DNA from: Ignavibacteriales bacterium
GTDB lineage: Bacteria; Bacteroidota; Ignavibacteria; Ignavibacteriales; SURF-24
Assembly: GCA_026390815.1 (NCBI GenBank)
Contig: JAPLFH010000005.1
Coordinates: 1-62,365 of the forward strand
Reading direction: 5' to 3'
DNA: 62,365 nt
Numbering within the stretch: position 1 is the stretch's first letter; each line of letters starts with the position of its first letter. Below are positions 52,778 to 62,137 of the stretch, piece after piece. The position numbers were made by a program, and so were the translations under genes. A model generated the notes under the pieces. It had not been told where the DNA came from. It did not search any database and saw only the letters and a program-made list of their open reading frames with translations.

Positions 52778-54331
52778 TCATTCGCTAATAATTCTCTTGG
52801 ATTGAATTCTTCTTATTAAAGAATATATCATTTTATGTAAAATAATTTGTGCGGGATGTTTAATTATAAAAATATTTACTGTATAAATGAACAAATAAAA
52901 CATAATTTCAAAAGGGATTGTTGCCATTCCTGGTGGTAAAATTATTGACAAATATTTTACAATTGTTATAGATATTGCTGCATTAGTAAGTTGAAAGAAA
53001 ACTTCTTTTATAAAAACATACTTATTCTTAAACTTAAAATATTTTATTACTAAGAAAGTGCTTACAATAAAAAAGAATAAATAACTAAATGATGTACCCA
53101 AAGCTAGTCCGTTTTGTCCATATCTGTGGACAAGAAAATAATTCAATATAAATTTAATTATTACTCCAAAAATGGTGATATACAATAATTTATGTATAAG
53201 ACCAACGCTGTAAAGAACTTTATTAATAACGCTATAAACTGAATAAAAAATTAAACTAAATGAAAAATAAAATAATACCTCTTTAACAAGCAAAGTATCG
53301 GTGGTGGTAAATTTACCTCTTTCGAATAATATTTTAACAAAATAATCGCCATAAAAAAGAAAGATAAAAGTTATGGGGACAAAAATAGCCACGTTAATCA
53401 TAATGCTTTTATTCAATATTCTTTCAAGGTCATCAGTTAATTTTTGACTAATATAATTTGCCAATTGAGGAAATATGGCTGTAGATAAAGCGATGGCTAA
53501 AATTGAAATTGGAATAAGATAAATGGTTTGTGCATAATTTAATGCAGCAATACCACCCTTCGGAATATAAGAATAAAAATATCTATCGGCGATTAAGAAA
53601 AGTTGACTTGTACTTTCAATAATTATAATTACTATCAAAGTATTTGGAATAAACTTTCTATATTCTTTAAATAAAAGATAAAATTTGGCAATTTTAAAAC
53701 TGATAGATGTTCGCTTATGAAGATATAATAATTGCAAAATGGAACCAAAAACATATCCAACCGGTATTATATAGACGCCAAAAGTATCTGTAAAAATAAT
53801 AATCAAAATAATCAGCGAAATATTTAATAGTAACTGCGAATATGCGGGATGTTTAAAATCAAAATGTAATTGTTGGTAAGCAGATAATATTGAAGAGGCA
53901 CAATTAATTGGGATCGTAATTAAAAAAATATTAAAGATAATTTTTACGGTATTTAATTTTTCATTCTGAATGCCTGGTAAATAAGCGTTAAGAATACTAT
54001 TTGAAAAAAGATAAAGTAAAACAGCTATAAAAAACCCGCCTCCAACAAATAAATAATAATTAACATTTAAAAAATTATCATCAAATGCCGTCTCATGCCT
54101 CTTTAAATTATTATAAGTTGGGATTAGATAGTTTTGAGCTAAGTATAATATTATCGTATTAATTGTTAACGGTATTACTGCACCAACAAGATAAATATCA
54201 AATTCTTCACTTAAGCCAAATAAACTTGCAAAAATCATTTCCCGGAAAAAGCCGATACCCTTGGAAATAATTCCCGTTATTGTGATAAATATTGTTGCAC
54301 CAGCAACAGTTGATGTAAATTTATTTTTCAA
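52778..54331 (-). CDS. MurJ/Wzx-like lipid-linked oligosaccharide flippase
   Basis: 517 residues with about 14 membrane segments of the MVF/MOP superfamily. The opening GIISKGIGFFREMIFASLFGLSEEFDIYLVG is MurJ-like (the GxxREM motif), and GGIAALNYAQTIYLIPISILAIALSTAIFPQLA matches the central signature. In a polysaccharide cluster it more likely exports the repeat unit than lipid II, but a second MurJ cannot be ruled out. It is the most upstream gene of the cluster. Confidence 0.82.
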   Translation of the reverse strand: MKNKFTSTVAGATIFITITGIISKGIGFFREMIFASLFGLSEEFDIYLVGAVIPLTINTIILYLAQNYLIPTYNNLKRHETAFDDNFLNVNYYLFVGGGFFIAVLLYLFSNSILNAYLPGIQNEKLNTVKIIFNIFLITIPINCASSILSAYQQLHFDFKHPAYSQLLLNISLIILIIIFTDTFGVYIIPVGYVFGSILQLLYLHKRTSISFKIAKFYLLFKEYRKFIPNTLIVIIIIESTSQLFLIADRYFYSYIPKGGIAALNYAQTIYLIPISILAIALSTAIFPQLANYISQKLTDDLERILNKSIMINVAIFVPITFIFLFYGDYFVKILFERGKFTTTDTLLVKEVLFYFSFSLIFYSVYSVINKVLYSVGLIHKLLYITIFGVIIKFILNYFLVHRYGQNGLALGTSFSYLFFFIVSTFLVIKYFKFKNKYVFIKEVFFQLTNAAISITIVKYLSIILPPGMATIPFEIMFYLFIYTVNIFIIKHPAQIILHKMIYSLIRRIQSKRIISE

Positions 54332-54650
54332 TCAGTTATATATTTTAATATTTAGATAACAATTGTAAAGCATTAACTCCTTTAATATTTTTATACCATA
54401 AATACATTTATTATTTAAGTTTTACAAAGAATAATTGGAATAAAGTATAACTATAAAGAAAATTAATTGAACCAGAGTAATGACAGTTCCTTAACTCGCT
54501 TCAGCAACTCACCAGGTTAATAATTCTTGTATTTACACAATTATAAAGATTCAAATATTTCTTTGAGATACTTTGTGGTTGGATTTTGTTAAACGGATTT
54601 CACCAAGCAGGTACAAAGTTGCTCGAAGTTGGTTGAGAGTAAAGACTTTA
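54332..54650. other. intergenic region between flippase and pheA
   Basis: About 320 bp. AT-rich, with no repeat of the families listed here and no recognised RNA gene. It should contain the flippase promoter and the end of the pheA transcript, but I cannot point to either. Confidence 0.4.
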
Positions 54651-55490
54651 TTAACTCAAATACGTTTCCCCAACATCGTAAGATCCAAATATTTTTACAC
54701 TTTTAGATATTTCCTTAAGATGATTAACTGCAAGTTTAACTTTCCTATCGCTAAGACTTCCTATCAAATCGATATAAAACATGTACTGAAATGCTTTGTG
54801 AGGAATTGGTCTGGATTCAATTTTAGCAAGATTAATATCCCGTAAAGCAAACACGCTTAGTGCTCTGAACAATGCACCTGGAATACTCTTCAATTCAAAA
54901 CAAATTGAAGTTTTGAAATCTTCACCACCTTTTCCAGAAGTTATCTTCTTTTTTGCTATCACCAGAAATCGTGTAAAATTCTCTTTATTATTTTGAATAT
55001 GTCCTTTAATTATTTTTAATCTGTATTCTTCAGCAGCAAATTTGCTCGCAACTGCGGCAGCAAAGTCTTCCTTTTGAATAGAAATTATTTTAGCTGCACC
55101 TGCAGTATCATAAACCGGAAAGATTTCAGTGGTTTTTAATGATCTAAGAAAATTTGAGCATTGTCCAAGCGCCTGCGGATGAGAATAGATTTTTTTCAAC
55201 TGATTAACTTTATATTTTTTATGACTCATCAGGAAATGATTAATTTGTAGATTTAATTCACCAACAATTTTAAAAGTATGTTGTAGTAAAAGATCATAGG
55301 TTTCAAAAACACTTCCATACAAACTGTTCTCTACAGGAACAACTCCAAAATCGGCTTCACCATTCTTTACTTTATTAAAAACAATTTCAAAAGTTAATGA
55401 TGGGGATAAATAAATTTTATCGCCGAAAAATTTCTTAGCAGCCAACTCACTATATGCCCCCGTCTCACCTTGATAAGCTATAGTTTTCAA
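54651..55490 (-). CDS. pheA: prephenate dehydratase
   Basis: 279 residues, without a chorismate mutase domain. The catalytic domain opens with AYQGETGAYSELAAKKFFG, contains GVVPVENSLYGSVFETYDLL, and has the TRF motif in ENFTRFLVI. A C-terminal ACT domain (GALFRALSVFALRDINLAKIESRP) binds phenylalanine for feedback control. It converts prephenate to phenylpyruvate. Overlaps coaE by 4 bases. Confidence 0.95.
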   Translation of the reverse strand: MKTIAYQGETGAYSELAAKKFFGDKIYLSPSLTFEIVFNKVKNGEADFGVVPVENSLYGSVFETYDLLLQHTFKIVGELNLQINHFLMSHKKYKVNQLKKIYSHPQALGQCSNFLRSLKTTEIFPVYDTAGAAKIISIQKEDFAAAVASKFAAEEYRLKIIKGHIQNNKENFTRFLVIAKKKITSGKGGEDFKTSICFELKSIPGALFRALSVFALRDINLAKIESRPIPHKAFQYMFYIDLIGSLSDRKVKLAVNHLKEISKSVKIFGSYDVGETYLS

Positions 55491-56101
55491 TTTTCTACTC
55501 CTATTGATTGCAAAAGTGTAAGAAAGAATTTTGCTTTATCTTTTAGTTCTTCAAGACTGCCATTATTTTCAAAAACAAAATCCGCCCAGTTAATTTTTTC
55601 TTCATCTGGAATTTGATTTTCCATCCGTCTTTTAATTTCATCTTCAGAAACTTTACTACGGTTTTTAATTCTTTGAATCTTCTTTTCATCTTCTGCTGTG
55701 ATTACAATAATGTAATCAAATAATTCTTCCATTTCAGCTTCATAAATAAGTGCGGCTTCAACAAACACAATTGTTGATTCCCTTAAAATCATTTTCATTT
55801 GTAATTTAATATTATCAATTACTTCTGGATGAATAATGGCATTAATTCTTTTTACTTTATTTGAATCGGAAAAAACTTCTTCTGATAAATACTTAATATT
55901 TGGTTGGGAATTTAAATATGATTTTACACCGAAGGCAGAAATTATTTTTGATCTGATTTTGGGATGTGTTGACAGAAGACTTTTTGCAATATCGTCAGCA
56001 CCAAGAACGGTAAAGCCAGCTTCTTTAAGGTAATTACAGAATTCTGATTTACCAGATCCAATGCCACCGGTTATTGCAATTTTCAATTTTCTTTTGTTCA
56101 T
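55487..56101 (-). CDS. coaE: dephospho-CoA kinase
   Basis: 204 residues from the ATG at 56101. A TTG at 56116 would add five residues (MSGFF) but translates the rny terminator, so it is rejected. P-loop GGIGSGKS at 12-19, then the DDIAKSLL motif and the lid arginines (RSKVSEDEIKRRMENQ). It performs the last step of CoA synthesis. It shares an ATGA overlap with pheA. Confidence 0.94.
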   Translation of the reverse strand: MNKRKLKIAITGGIGSGKSEFCNYLKEAGFTVLGADDIAKSLLSTHPKIRSKIISAFGVKSYLNSQPNIKYLSEEVFSDSNKVKRINAIIHPEVIDNIKLQMKMILRESTIVFVEAALIYEAEMEELFDYIIVITAEDEKKIQRIKNRSKVSEDEIKRRMENQIPDEEKINWADFVFENNGSLEELKDKAKFFLTLLQSIGVEN

Positions 56102-56127
56102 AAAAAAGCCACTCAATATTGAATGGC
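56102..56127 (-). terminator. terminator after rny
   Basis: GCCATTCAATATTGAGTGGC on the minus strand (56108-56127), a nearly perfect stem, followed by TTTTTT (56102-56107), immediately before the coaE ATG. Some read-through into coaE, or a promoter within this segment, is implied. Confidence 0.8.
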
Positions 56128-56205
56128 AAGATAATTCTTTCAGTAGTCAGAATCCAGAAAACGAAAGCCGGGATGTAAATTTTTTCCGGCTCCATTTTCT
56201 ATACA

Positions 56206-57783
56206 TTACCTGGCGTATGCAATTTTTCTTACTTCACGGATAACCGTAACCTTTATTTGTCCCGGATATTCCAAATCTTGTTGAATTTTTGTAGCAATAT
56301 CATTTGCTAATTTATCAGCATCAGTATCATCAATTCTATCCTGTTCAACAATAACTCTAATTTCTCTTCCCGCCTGGATGGCAAAAGTCTTAGCAACGCC
56401 TTCAAATGATTTAGCGAGATTTTCTAAATTCTCTAATCTCTTAACATAACTCTCAAGTGGCTCTCTCCTTGCACCTGGTCTGGCGCCGCTGATTGCATCT
56501 GCTGCTTGAACCAATGCAGCGATTGGGTGTTCCATTTCAATATCTTCGTGATGGCTGCCGATTGCATTTACAACTATATGATGTTCTTTATATTTCTTCG
56601 CTAATTCATATCCAAGCAAAGCATGCGGTCCTTCAACACTTCTATCAATCGTTTTTCCAATATCGTGTAATAATCCAGCACGCTTTGCTAAAGTTGTATC
56701 TATTCCAATCTCGGCAGCTAAAATGCCTGTAAGGTAAGCAACCTCAATACTATGCTGAAGTAAATTTTGCCCATAGCTGGAACGATATTTCATTCTACCA
56801 ACGTGCTTAATAATCTCTGCGTGTGCTCCATGCAATCCAAGCTGAATAAAAGTATTTTCACCTTCTTTTTGGATTTCCTCTTCTAGTTCCTCACGGGTTT
56901 TTTGCACAACCTCTTCGATTCTTGCGGGATGAATTCTGCCATCAGCAATTAATTTTTCCAGCGATATTCTGGCAACTTCTCTTCTAAACTGGTCGAAAGC
57001 CGAAAGGATTACTGCCTCAGGTGTATCATCAACAATTACATCTACGCCGGTAGCAGCTTCAAACGCACGGATATTTCTTCCTTCACGTCCAATGATGCGC
57101 CCTTTCATTTCTTCATTTTGTACCTGAACAACAGAAACCGTAGTTTCAACAGAATGATCAATTGCAGTCCTTTGAATAGCCTGAACTATTACTTTTTGTG
57201 CTTCTTTTTTTGCGTCCTGTTTTGCCTGGTCTCTAATTTCCTTAACATACTGTGCTGCATCTACTCTTGCCTGGTTAAGCATATTTTCTGATAACATTTT
57301 TTTCGCTTCTTCGGAAGTTAATCCCGCAGTGCGTTCAAGCCGAATATTCTGCTCGTAAATCAGCTTATCTAATTCACTAACTTTTGTATCGATAGAAAGT
57401 TTTTGAACTGTAATATCCTTTTCGAGCTGTTTAGTTTCTTTTTCTTTTTTAAGAACTATTTCATACTTTTTTTCAATGCTATCTTCTCTAATCGAAAGTT
57501 GTTTTTCATAACTCTGAACCTTTTGCTTTTTAGCATTAATTTCAGTATCGAAATCTTGCTTTTTCTTTAACCATTCATCTTTTACTTCAAGCAGTTTTTC
57601 TCTTTTAATATTATTGGCTTCTTTTTCTGCATCAACAATAATTTGTTTGGCTTTTACATCAGCCGAAAAAAGGCTTTTTTTACCTACTTTAGAATTTAAA
57701 ACCCATCCCAAGTAGAAAACAACAACAACGATTATGGCAATCATCGGTATTAAAAGCAACAAGTCCATCTTTAACAGATCCAT
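56206..57783 (-). CDS. rny: ribonuclease Y
   Basis: 525 residues. An N-terminal membrane anchor (LLLLIPMIAIIVVVVFYLGWVL) is followed by a long coiled coil (about 40-200), a KH domain (GREGRNIRAFEAATGVDVIVDD) and an HD domain with catalytic H373-D374 (LLHDIGKTIDR). The C-terminus IREVRKIAYAR is canonical. Initiates mRNA decay at the membrane. GGAGG precedes the ATG. Confidence 0.97.
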   Translation of the reverse strand: MDLLKMDLLLLIPMIAIIVVVVFYLGWVLNSKVGKKSLFSADVKAKQIIVDAEKEANNIKREKLLEVKDEWLKKKQDFDTEINAKKQKVQSYEKQLSIREDSIEKKYEIVLKKEKETKQLEKDITVQKLSIDTKVSELDKLIYEQNIRLERTAGLTSEEAKKMLSENMLNQARVDAAQYVKEIRDQAKQDAKKEAQKVIVQAIQRTAIDHSVETTVSVVQVQNEEMKGRIIGREGRNIRAFEAATGVDVIVDDTPEAVILSAFDQFRREVARISLEKLIADGRIHPARIEEVVQKTREELEEEIQKEGENTFIQLGLHGAHAEIIKHVGRMKYRSSYGQNLLQHSIEVAYLTGILAAEIGIDTTLAKRAGLLHDIGKTIDRSVEGPHALLGYELAKKYKEHHIVVNAIGSHHEDIEMEHPIAALVQAADAISGARPGARREPLESYVKRLENLENLAKSFEGVAKTFAIQAGREIRVIVEQDRIDDTDADKLANDIATKIQQDLEYPGQIKVTVIREVRKIAYAR

Positions 57784-57794
57784 AATACCTCCAT

Positions 57795-57985
57795 AAATCA
57801 GAATTTATCAAAATAAGCCGCTCTGCCAGCCCAAATTAACAGGAAGAACCCTGATAATTTAATGCGGGAAATCGCCCGAACGTTTTTCGCTTCCACTGTT
57901 TCGATAATCGAAAGTCCCGACAAAGCCGGGATTGAGGCCTGCAATACACGCCGTGAGTCAATAACCCTATAATGAAAGAGTTAGT
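57795..57985 (-). ncRNA. candidate 6S-like RNA between zapA and rny
   Basis: About 190 bases without an ORF, richer in GC than the flanks and with many stems on the minus strand: TCCCGGCTTTGTCGGGA, TTTCGATTATCGAAA, CGGG-CGATTT-CCCG and CAGGGTTCTTCCTG. GCAGGCC and GGGCTGGC near the two ends could close the structure. The location next to zapA is where 6S RNA genes often lie. I did not match a covariance model, so 6S is a hypothesis; an rny leader is the main alternative. Confidence 0.45.
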
Positions 57986-58026
57986 TCTTCATATAATTAA
58001 ACTGACAGGCGGCAATTAAATAATTA

Positions 58027-58323
58027 TTATGATGGGACTGATATATTAGATTCGTTTAGAAGAAGCTTGATCTTTTTTATCTTATCTAAAGCTAAATTAC
58101 TGAATTCCTTATTTTTACTTTTTTCAACAAATAAATCGTATGCAATATTTAATGATGCAATGATAGCTATGGTTTGAATTGACTGATCTGGTAATTCTTC
58201 CTTAGTTTCATTCATAACTCTATTTACGTAACCTGCTAATTCAGTAGCAATATCTTCGTTATCTACTAATAGTGAATACTCTCTATCAAATATCGTTAAT
58301 TTAAGCTTCTTCTTGTTGTTCAT
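58027..58323 (-). CDS. zapA: cell division protein ZapA
   Basis: 98 residues from the ATG at 58323 (MNNKKKLKLTIFDREYSLL); an earlier in-frame ATG at 58344 adds seven residues. The KLTIFDREYSLLVDNEDIATELAGYVN head and a long C-terminal helix match ZapA, which cross-links FtsZ filaments at midcell. It follows the coiled-coil gene and pheT. Confidence 0.85.
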   Translation of the reverse strand: MNNKKKLKLTIFDREYSLLVDNEDIATELAGYVNRVMNETKEELPDQSIQTIAIIASLNIAYDLFVEKSKNKEFSNLALDKIKKIKLLLNESNISVPS

Positions 58324-58353
58324 TATATCTTTTCCATCATACAAACAAAATGT

Positions 58354-58626
58354 TTAAGAGCGTAAATGATAATCAATTTTACTTACAAGCTCATTAATTT
58401 TCTGCTTTAACTCTTCTCTCTCCTTTAAGTTAAGTGAATTACTATTTACTAAAATATCATTTTCTTTATATAAGGATCGAATCTGTTCTTCCAGTTCATT
58501 TATTTTAACTGACAACCTTGAATTATCATAACTCAACTCTTTATTCTTTTGAGTAAGGCTAATAACCTGTCTCTCAAGTGAAGTGAGCTCATCTAATATA
58601 ATATCAAATTTTAATAATTCGGTCAA
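58354..58626 (-). CDS. small coiled-coil protein (ZapB-like)
   Basis: 90 residues, almost entirely a heptad coiled coil (LDELTSLERQVISLTQKNKELSYDNSRL...). Starts with TTG directly after the pheT stop and ends a few bases before zapA. Size, coiled coil and position next to zapA suggest a ZapB-like FtsZ accessory factor, but coiled coils are easily confused and no sequence signature proves it. Confidence 0.6.
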   Translation of the reverse strand: MTELLKFDIILDELTSLERQVISLTQKNKELSYDNSRLSVKINELEEQIRSLYKENDILVNSNSLNLKEREELKQKINELVSKIDYHLRS

Positions 58627-61032
58627 TCAGATTCCTCTAAATTCTGCATTAAATTCTTTTTGTACAAATTCTGTCATCTTAGAAAACTGGTTCTCAACTT
58701 CCTCATCCTTTAATGTTCTTAACTCATCAAAGTATTCCAGAGAAAAAGCCATGCTCTTTTTGTCGATACCAAAACTTTCGCTTTCAAAGATATCAAATAA
58801 TTTAACGTTTTTAAGAAGTTTAGAACTTCCTTTATAAATTGCATCGATTACTTCTTTACAGGAAATTTGTTTACCTAAAATAAATGCACAATCACGGAAT
58901 ACTTTAGGATATTTAAGTAACTCAACAAAACTTTTCTGCTTAGCCGGAATATTTTTAAGCAGATTAATATCAAACTCAAACCAATATACTTCCTGTTCGA
59001 TGTCAAATTTTTTAAGAAGTTCTTTTTTAATAGAACCGCCAGATCCAATAACCTTATTTTTATAGCTTTTGGTAAAATTGTACTCAAAAACTAAATTTTC
59101 ATCAAGATAATAGGAATCCTCCAAAACATTGTCAAGACAAATTTTATTAAGGAAGCTATTAACAATCCCTTTCAAATCGAATAAATCAACATCCCGTTCT
59201 TTCTGAAACCACGTAGTCTCAGTTTCTTTCCCGGTAATAATAAAGGAAATTTTTTCCAATTCTGCAAAATCATTAAAACTTTTTATCTCTGCACTGGATA
59301 TTTTAATAAAAATATTTCCAATTTCAAAAACTTTAAGATTACTTTCCCCAACATTAATATTCTTAGCAATGGATATTAACCCACCCTGTAGTAATGAAGT
59401 TCTTAAATTTGCCATATCCATACTATCAGGATTGAGTACTTCAACAGGATTGCCAACTATGGACGCAACTTCTATTGGCTGAAGTGAATTAGTAATTATT
59501 TCATTAAAGCCGAGAGAAATAGCGCTGTTTCTAAGAATGTCCTTGTAATCAGAAACATCTTCTTTTTGATCGAGTGTAACAGCAATTCTTTCAACTACAG
59601 GAATTTTATCGTATCCATAAATGCGGGCAACTTCTTCTATCAAATCTATTTCGCGTTCAATATCTGGTCGAAAAGTTGGGACCACTACTTTAATAGCATC
59701 TTCAGTTTCTTGAACAATGGTCAATCCTAAATTATTCAAATTCTGTTTTACATCTTCCTTAGAAATTGAAAAGCCAAGTACTTTTGTTATCCGGGAAAAC
59801 CTTAATTCAATCTCTTTTTTACTAATTTCTTCAGAGTAAACATCTAATGCGCCGGATAAAATTTCTCCTCCACCAAGTTCAGAAATTAATTGAGCTGCAC
59901 GGTTTGCGGCATACAAAGTAATATTGGGATCAGTCCCTCTTTCAAACCGGTATGATGCATCAGTTGAAAGTTGAAGTGATTTGGAAGTTTTTCTGATTGA
60001 TGATGGATTGAAATAAGCGCTTTCAATTAAAACATTTTTTGTCTCAATTGTAACTTCAGAATTTTCACCACCCATAACACCGGCTATTGCTATTGAGCGC
60101 ACTGCGTCACAAATCATGAGGTTGTTTGATTTAAGTTTGCGCTCTTTCGAATCAAGAGAAATGAATACTTCACCTTCTAAAGCATTTTTAACAACAATTT
60201 TTTTACCTGATAATTTATCCAGATCGAAAGCGTGAAGCGGTTGACCGATTTCGTGAAGAACAAAATTTGTTACATCAACAACGTTGTTTATCGGGCGGAG
60301 TCCGATGTTAGTTAATTTTTTCTTCAACCAGGTTGGAGATTCTTTTATTGTAATATTTTTAACAACTTTAGCAGTGTACCGAGGGCAATCTATTGTATTT
60401 AATATTTCGATTGAAGCAGCATCTTCAGTTTTCTCTAATGATTCTTTTATTTCAATAGTTGGAATTTTTAATTGACGGTTGAATATAGCAGCTAAATCTC
60501 TTGCAACTCCAATATGGTTTAACGCATCGGGGCGATTTGGTGTAACCCCAATTTCAAAAATCACATCATTCAATCCTAATGCTTCAGCTAAGGGCGAACC
60601 AATTTTTAAATCAGAATCAAGAACCAAAATTCCAGAATGATCATCATTTAAACCTAATTCTTTTGCAGAACAAATCATCCCAAAAGATACTTCACCACGG
60701 ATTTTAGTCTTTTCTATTTTGAATTGTCCATCCGGAACAACGGCGCCAATTTTAGCGAAAACAATTTTTTGTCCAGCTTCAATATTTGGAGCACCACACA
60801 CAACATTATATTCTTCATCACCAGTGGAAACTAAACAAACCGAAAGTTTATCTGCATTTGGATGTTTCTTTTTTTCTTTAACCAATCCGACTACAAAATT
60901 TTCAAATTGCTTTCCTTGACATTCAACGTCTTCTACTTCCAAACCCGAATTAGTTAATCGTTCAGCAATTTCATTTGCATGAATGTCATCCAAATCAATG
61001 TAATCTTTTAACCAGTTAAGTGAAATCTTCAA
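58627..61032 (-). CDS. pheT: phenylalanyl-tRNA synthetase beta subunit
   Basis: 801 residues, full bacterial length. EMAP-like tRNA-binding domain at about 40-155 (VVGLVKEKKKHPNADKLSVC), then B3/B4 editing domain, B5, the catalytic-like domain, and the C-terminal ferredoxin-fold anticodon-binding domain (LLKYPKVFRDCAFIL). Forms the alpha2beta2 enzyme with PheS, whose gene is 16 bases upstream. Confidence 0.97.
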   Translation of the reverse strand: MKISLNWLKDYIDLDDIHANEIAERLTNSGLEVEDVECQGKQFENFVVGLVKEKKKHPNADKLSVCLVSTGDEEYNVVCGAPNIEAGQKIVFAKIGAVVPDGQFKIEKTKIRGEVSFGMICSAKELGLNDDHSGILVLDSDLKIGSPLAEALGLNDVIFEIGVTPNRPDALNHIGVARDLAAIFNRQLKIPTIEIKESLEKTEDAASIEILNTIDCPRYTAKVVKNITIKESPTWLKKKLTNIGLRPINNVVDVTNFVLHEIGQPLHAFDLDKLSGKKIVVKNALEGEVFISLDSKERKLKSNNLMICDAVRSIAIAGVMGGENSEVTIETKNVLIESAYFNPSSIRKTSKSLQLSTDASYRFERGTDPNITLYAANRAAQLISELGGGEILSGALDVYSEEISKKEIELRFSRITKVLGFSISKEDVKQNLNNLGLTIVQETEDAIKVVVPTFRPDIEREIDLIEEVARIYGYDKIPVVERIAVTLDQKEDVSDYKDILRNSAISLGFNEIITNSLQPIEVASIVGNPVEVLNPDSMDMANLRTSLLQGGLISIAKNINVGESNLKVFEIGNIFIKISSAEIKSFNDFAELEKISFIITGKETETTWFQKERDVDLFDLKGIVNSFLNKICLDNVLEDSYYLDENLVFEYNFTKSYKNKVIGSGGSIKKELLKKFDIEQEVYWFEFDINLLKNIPAKQKSFVELLKYPKVFRDCAFILGKQISCKEVIDAIYKGSSKLLKNVKLFDIFESESFGIDKKSMAFSLEYFDELRTLKDEEVENQFSKMTEFVQKEFNAEFRGI

Positions 61033-61048
61033 TCTTAATTCTCCGGAT

Positions 61049-62065
61049 TTAAAATTGTTTTAAGAACCTAAGATCGTTTTCAAAATAAACACGAATGTCG
61101 TTCAATCCATATTTAAGCATTCCTGTTCTTTCTATTCCCATTCCAAATGCATAGCCGGTATATTTTTCAGAATCGTAACCAACTGCTTTAAAAACATTTG
61201 GATCAACCATACCGCAACCAAGAATTTCCAGCCAGCCAGAATTTTTACAAACTCTGCATCCTTTCCCTTTACACAAAAAACAGGTAATATCCATTTCAGC
61301 GCTTGGCTCTGTAAATGGAAAGAAACTTGGACGGAAGCGATACTTCAGTCCTGCTCCATAGAATTGATGTGCGAAAGCTACAAGTGTTCCTTTTAATTCA
61401 GCAAAAGTAACGTCCTTATCAACATAAAGTCCTTCTACCTGATGAAACAGGCAATAACTACGCGTGCTAATAGCCTCATTCCGATAACATTTTCCTGGCA
61501 TTATAGTACGTACTGGTGGCTGTTGATTATTCATCACTCTTATTTGAACGGGCGATGTATGAGTTCTTAATAAGAAATCCTTAGAAACAAAAAACGTGTC
61601 CTGCATATCTCTTGCCGGATGATCTGCAGGAAAATTTAATGCTCCAAAATTATTGTAATCAGATTCCAGTTCGGGACCTTCTGAAACGGAAAATCCTAAT
61701 CCCTTAAAGATTGATTTAATTTCTTCAAGTGTTTGAGATAGTATATGCTTTGAACCAATTTTAATTTCACGACCAGGAAGAGTTAAATCAATAGCTTGTT
61801 TTTTTTGATTAGAAAGAGATTCGACTCTGTTCTTTATTTCTTCAAATTTAGATTGGACAGAATTGCGTAGAAGATTCAGTTCTTTTCCTACCAATGGTTT
61901 TTCTTCTTTAGAAACTTTTTTAAGGTTTTCAAAAAGTGTAGAAAGGATTCCTTTGCGGCTAAGGTATTTTAGCCGGATTTCCTCCAGCTTCTTAACATCA
62001 TTTATTAAGGAAATATCAGCCAAGAAGTTTTTTTCAGTTTCACGAATTGTTTGTAGCATATCCAT
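61049..62065 (-). CDS. pheS: phenylalanyl-tRNA synthetase alpha subunit
   Basis: 338 residues. N-terminal coiled coil, then class II motifs: motif 2 region CYRNEAISTRSYCLFHQVEGLYVD and motif 3 FGMGIERTGML. An insertion with four cysteines (CFLCKGKGCRVC) is like the zinc-type insert seen in many PheS. It activates phenylalanine and charges tRNA-Phe with PheT. Confidence 0.97.
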   Translation of the reverse strand: MDMLQTIRETEKNFLADISLINDVKKLEEIRLKYLSRKGILSTLFENLKKVSKEEKPLVGKELNLLRNSVQSKFEEIKNRVESLSNQKKQAIDLTLPGREIKIGSKHILSQTLEEIKSIFKGLGFSVSEGPELESDYNNFGALNFPADHPARDMQDTFFVSKDFLLRTHTSPVQIRVMNNQQPPVRTIMPGKCYRNEAISTRSYCLFHQVEGLYVDKDVTFAELKGTLVAFAHQFYGAGLKYRFRPSFFPFTEPSAEMDITCFLCKGKGCRVCKNSGWLEILGCGMVDPNVFKAVGYDSEKYTGYAFGMGIERTGMLKYGLNDIRVYFENDLRFLKQF

Positions 62066-62083
62066 TGCTTTTACAAAAAATAA

Positions 62084-62132
62084 ATTACCCTCTTAAATCC
62101 AGCAAAATGTCAAAATTCTTTAAGAGGGTAAT
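62084..62132 (-). terminator. strong terminator or attenuator between rplT and pheST
   Basis: On the minus strand ATTACCCTCTTAAA and TTTAAGAGGGTAAT pair perfectly over 14 bp around a 21-base loop, followed by TTATTTTTTG. The loop contains TTGACATTTTGC, so a promoter element for pheS could lie inside it. It sits 5 bases after the rplT stop. Confidence 0.85.
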
Positions 62133-62137
62133 AAAAA

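Noticed and set aside
54332-54650. tRNA or small RNA in the gap before pheA
   Set aside because: No cloverleaf, CCA end or conserved stem was found; the stretch is plain AT-rich sequence.
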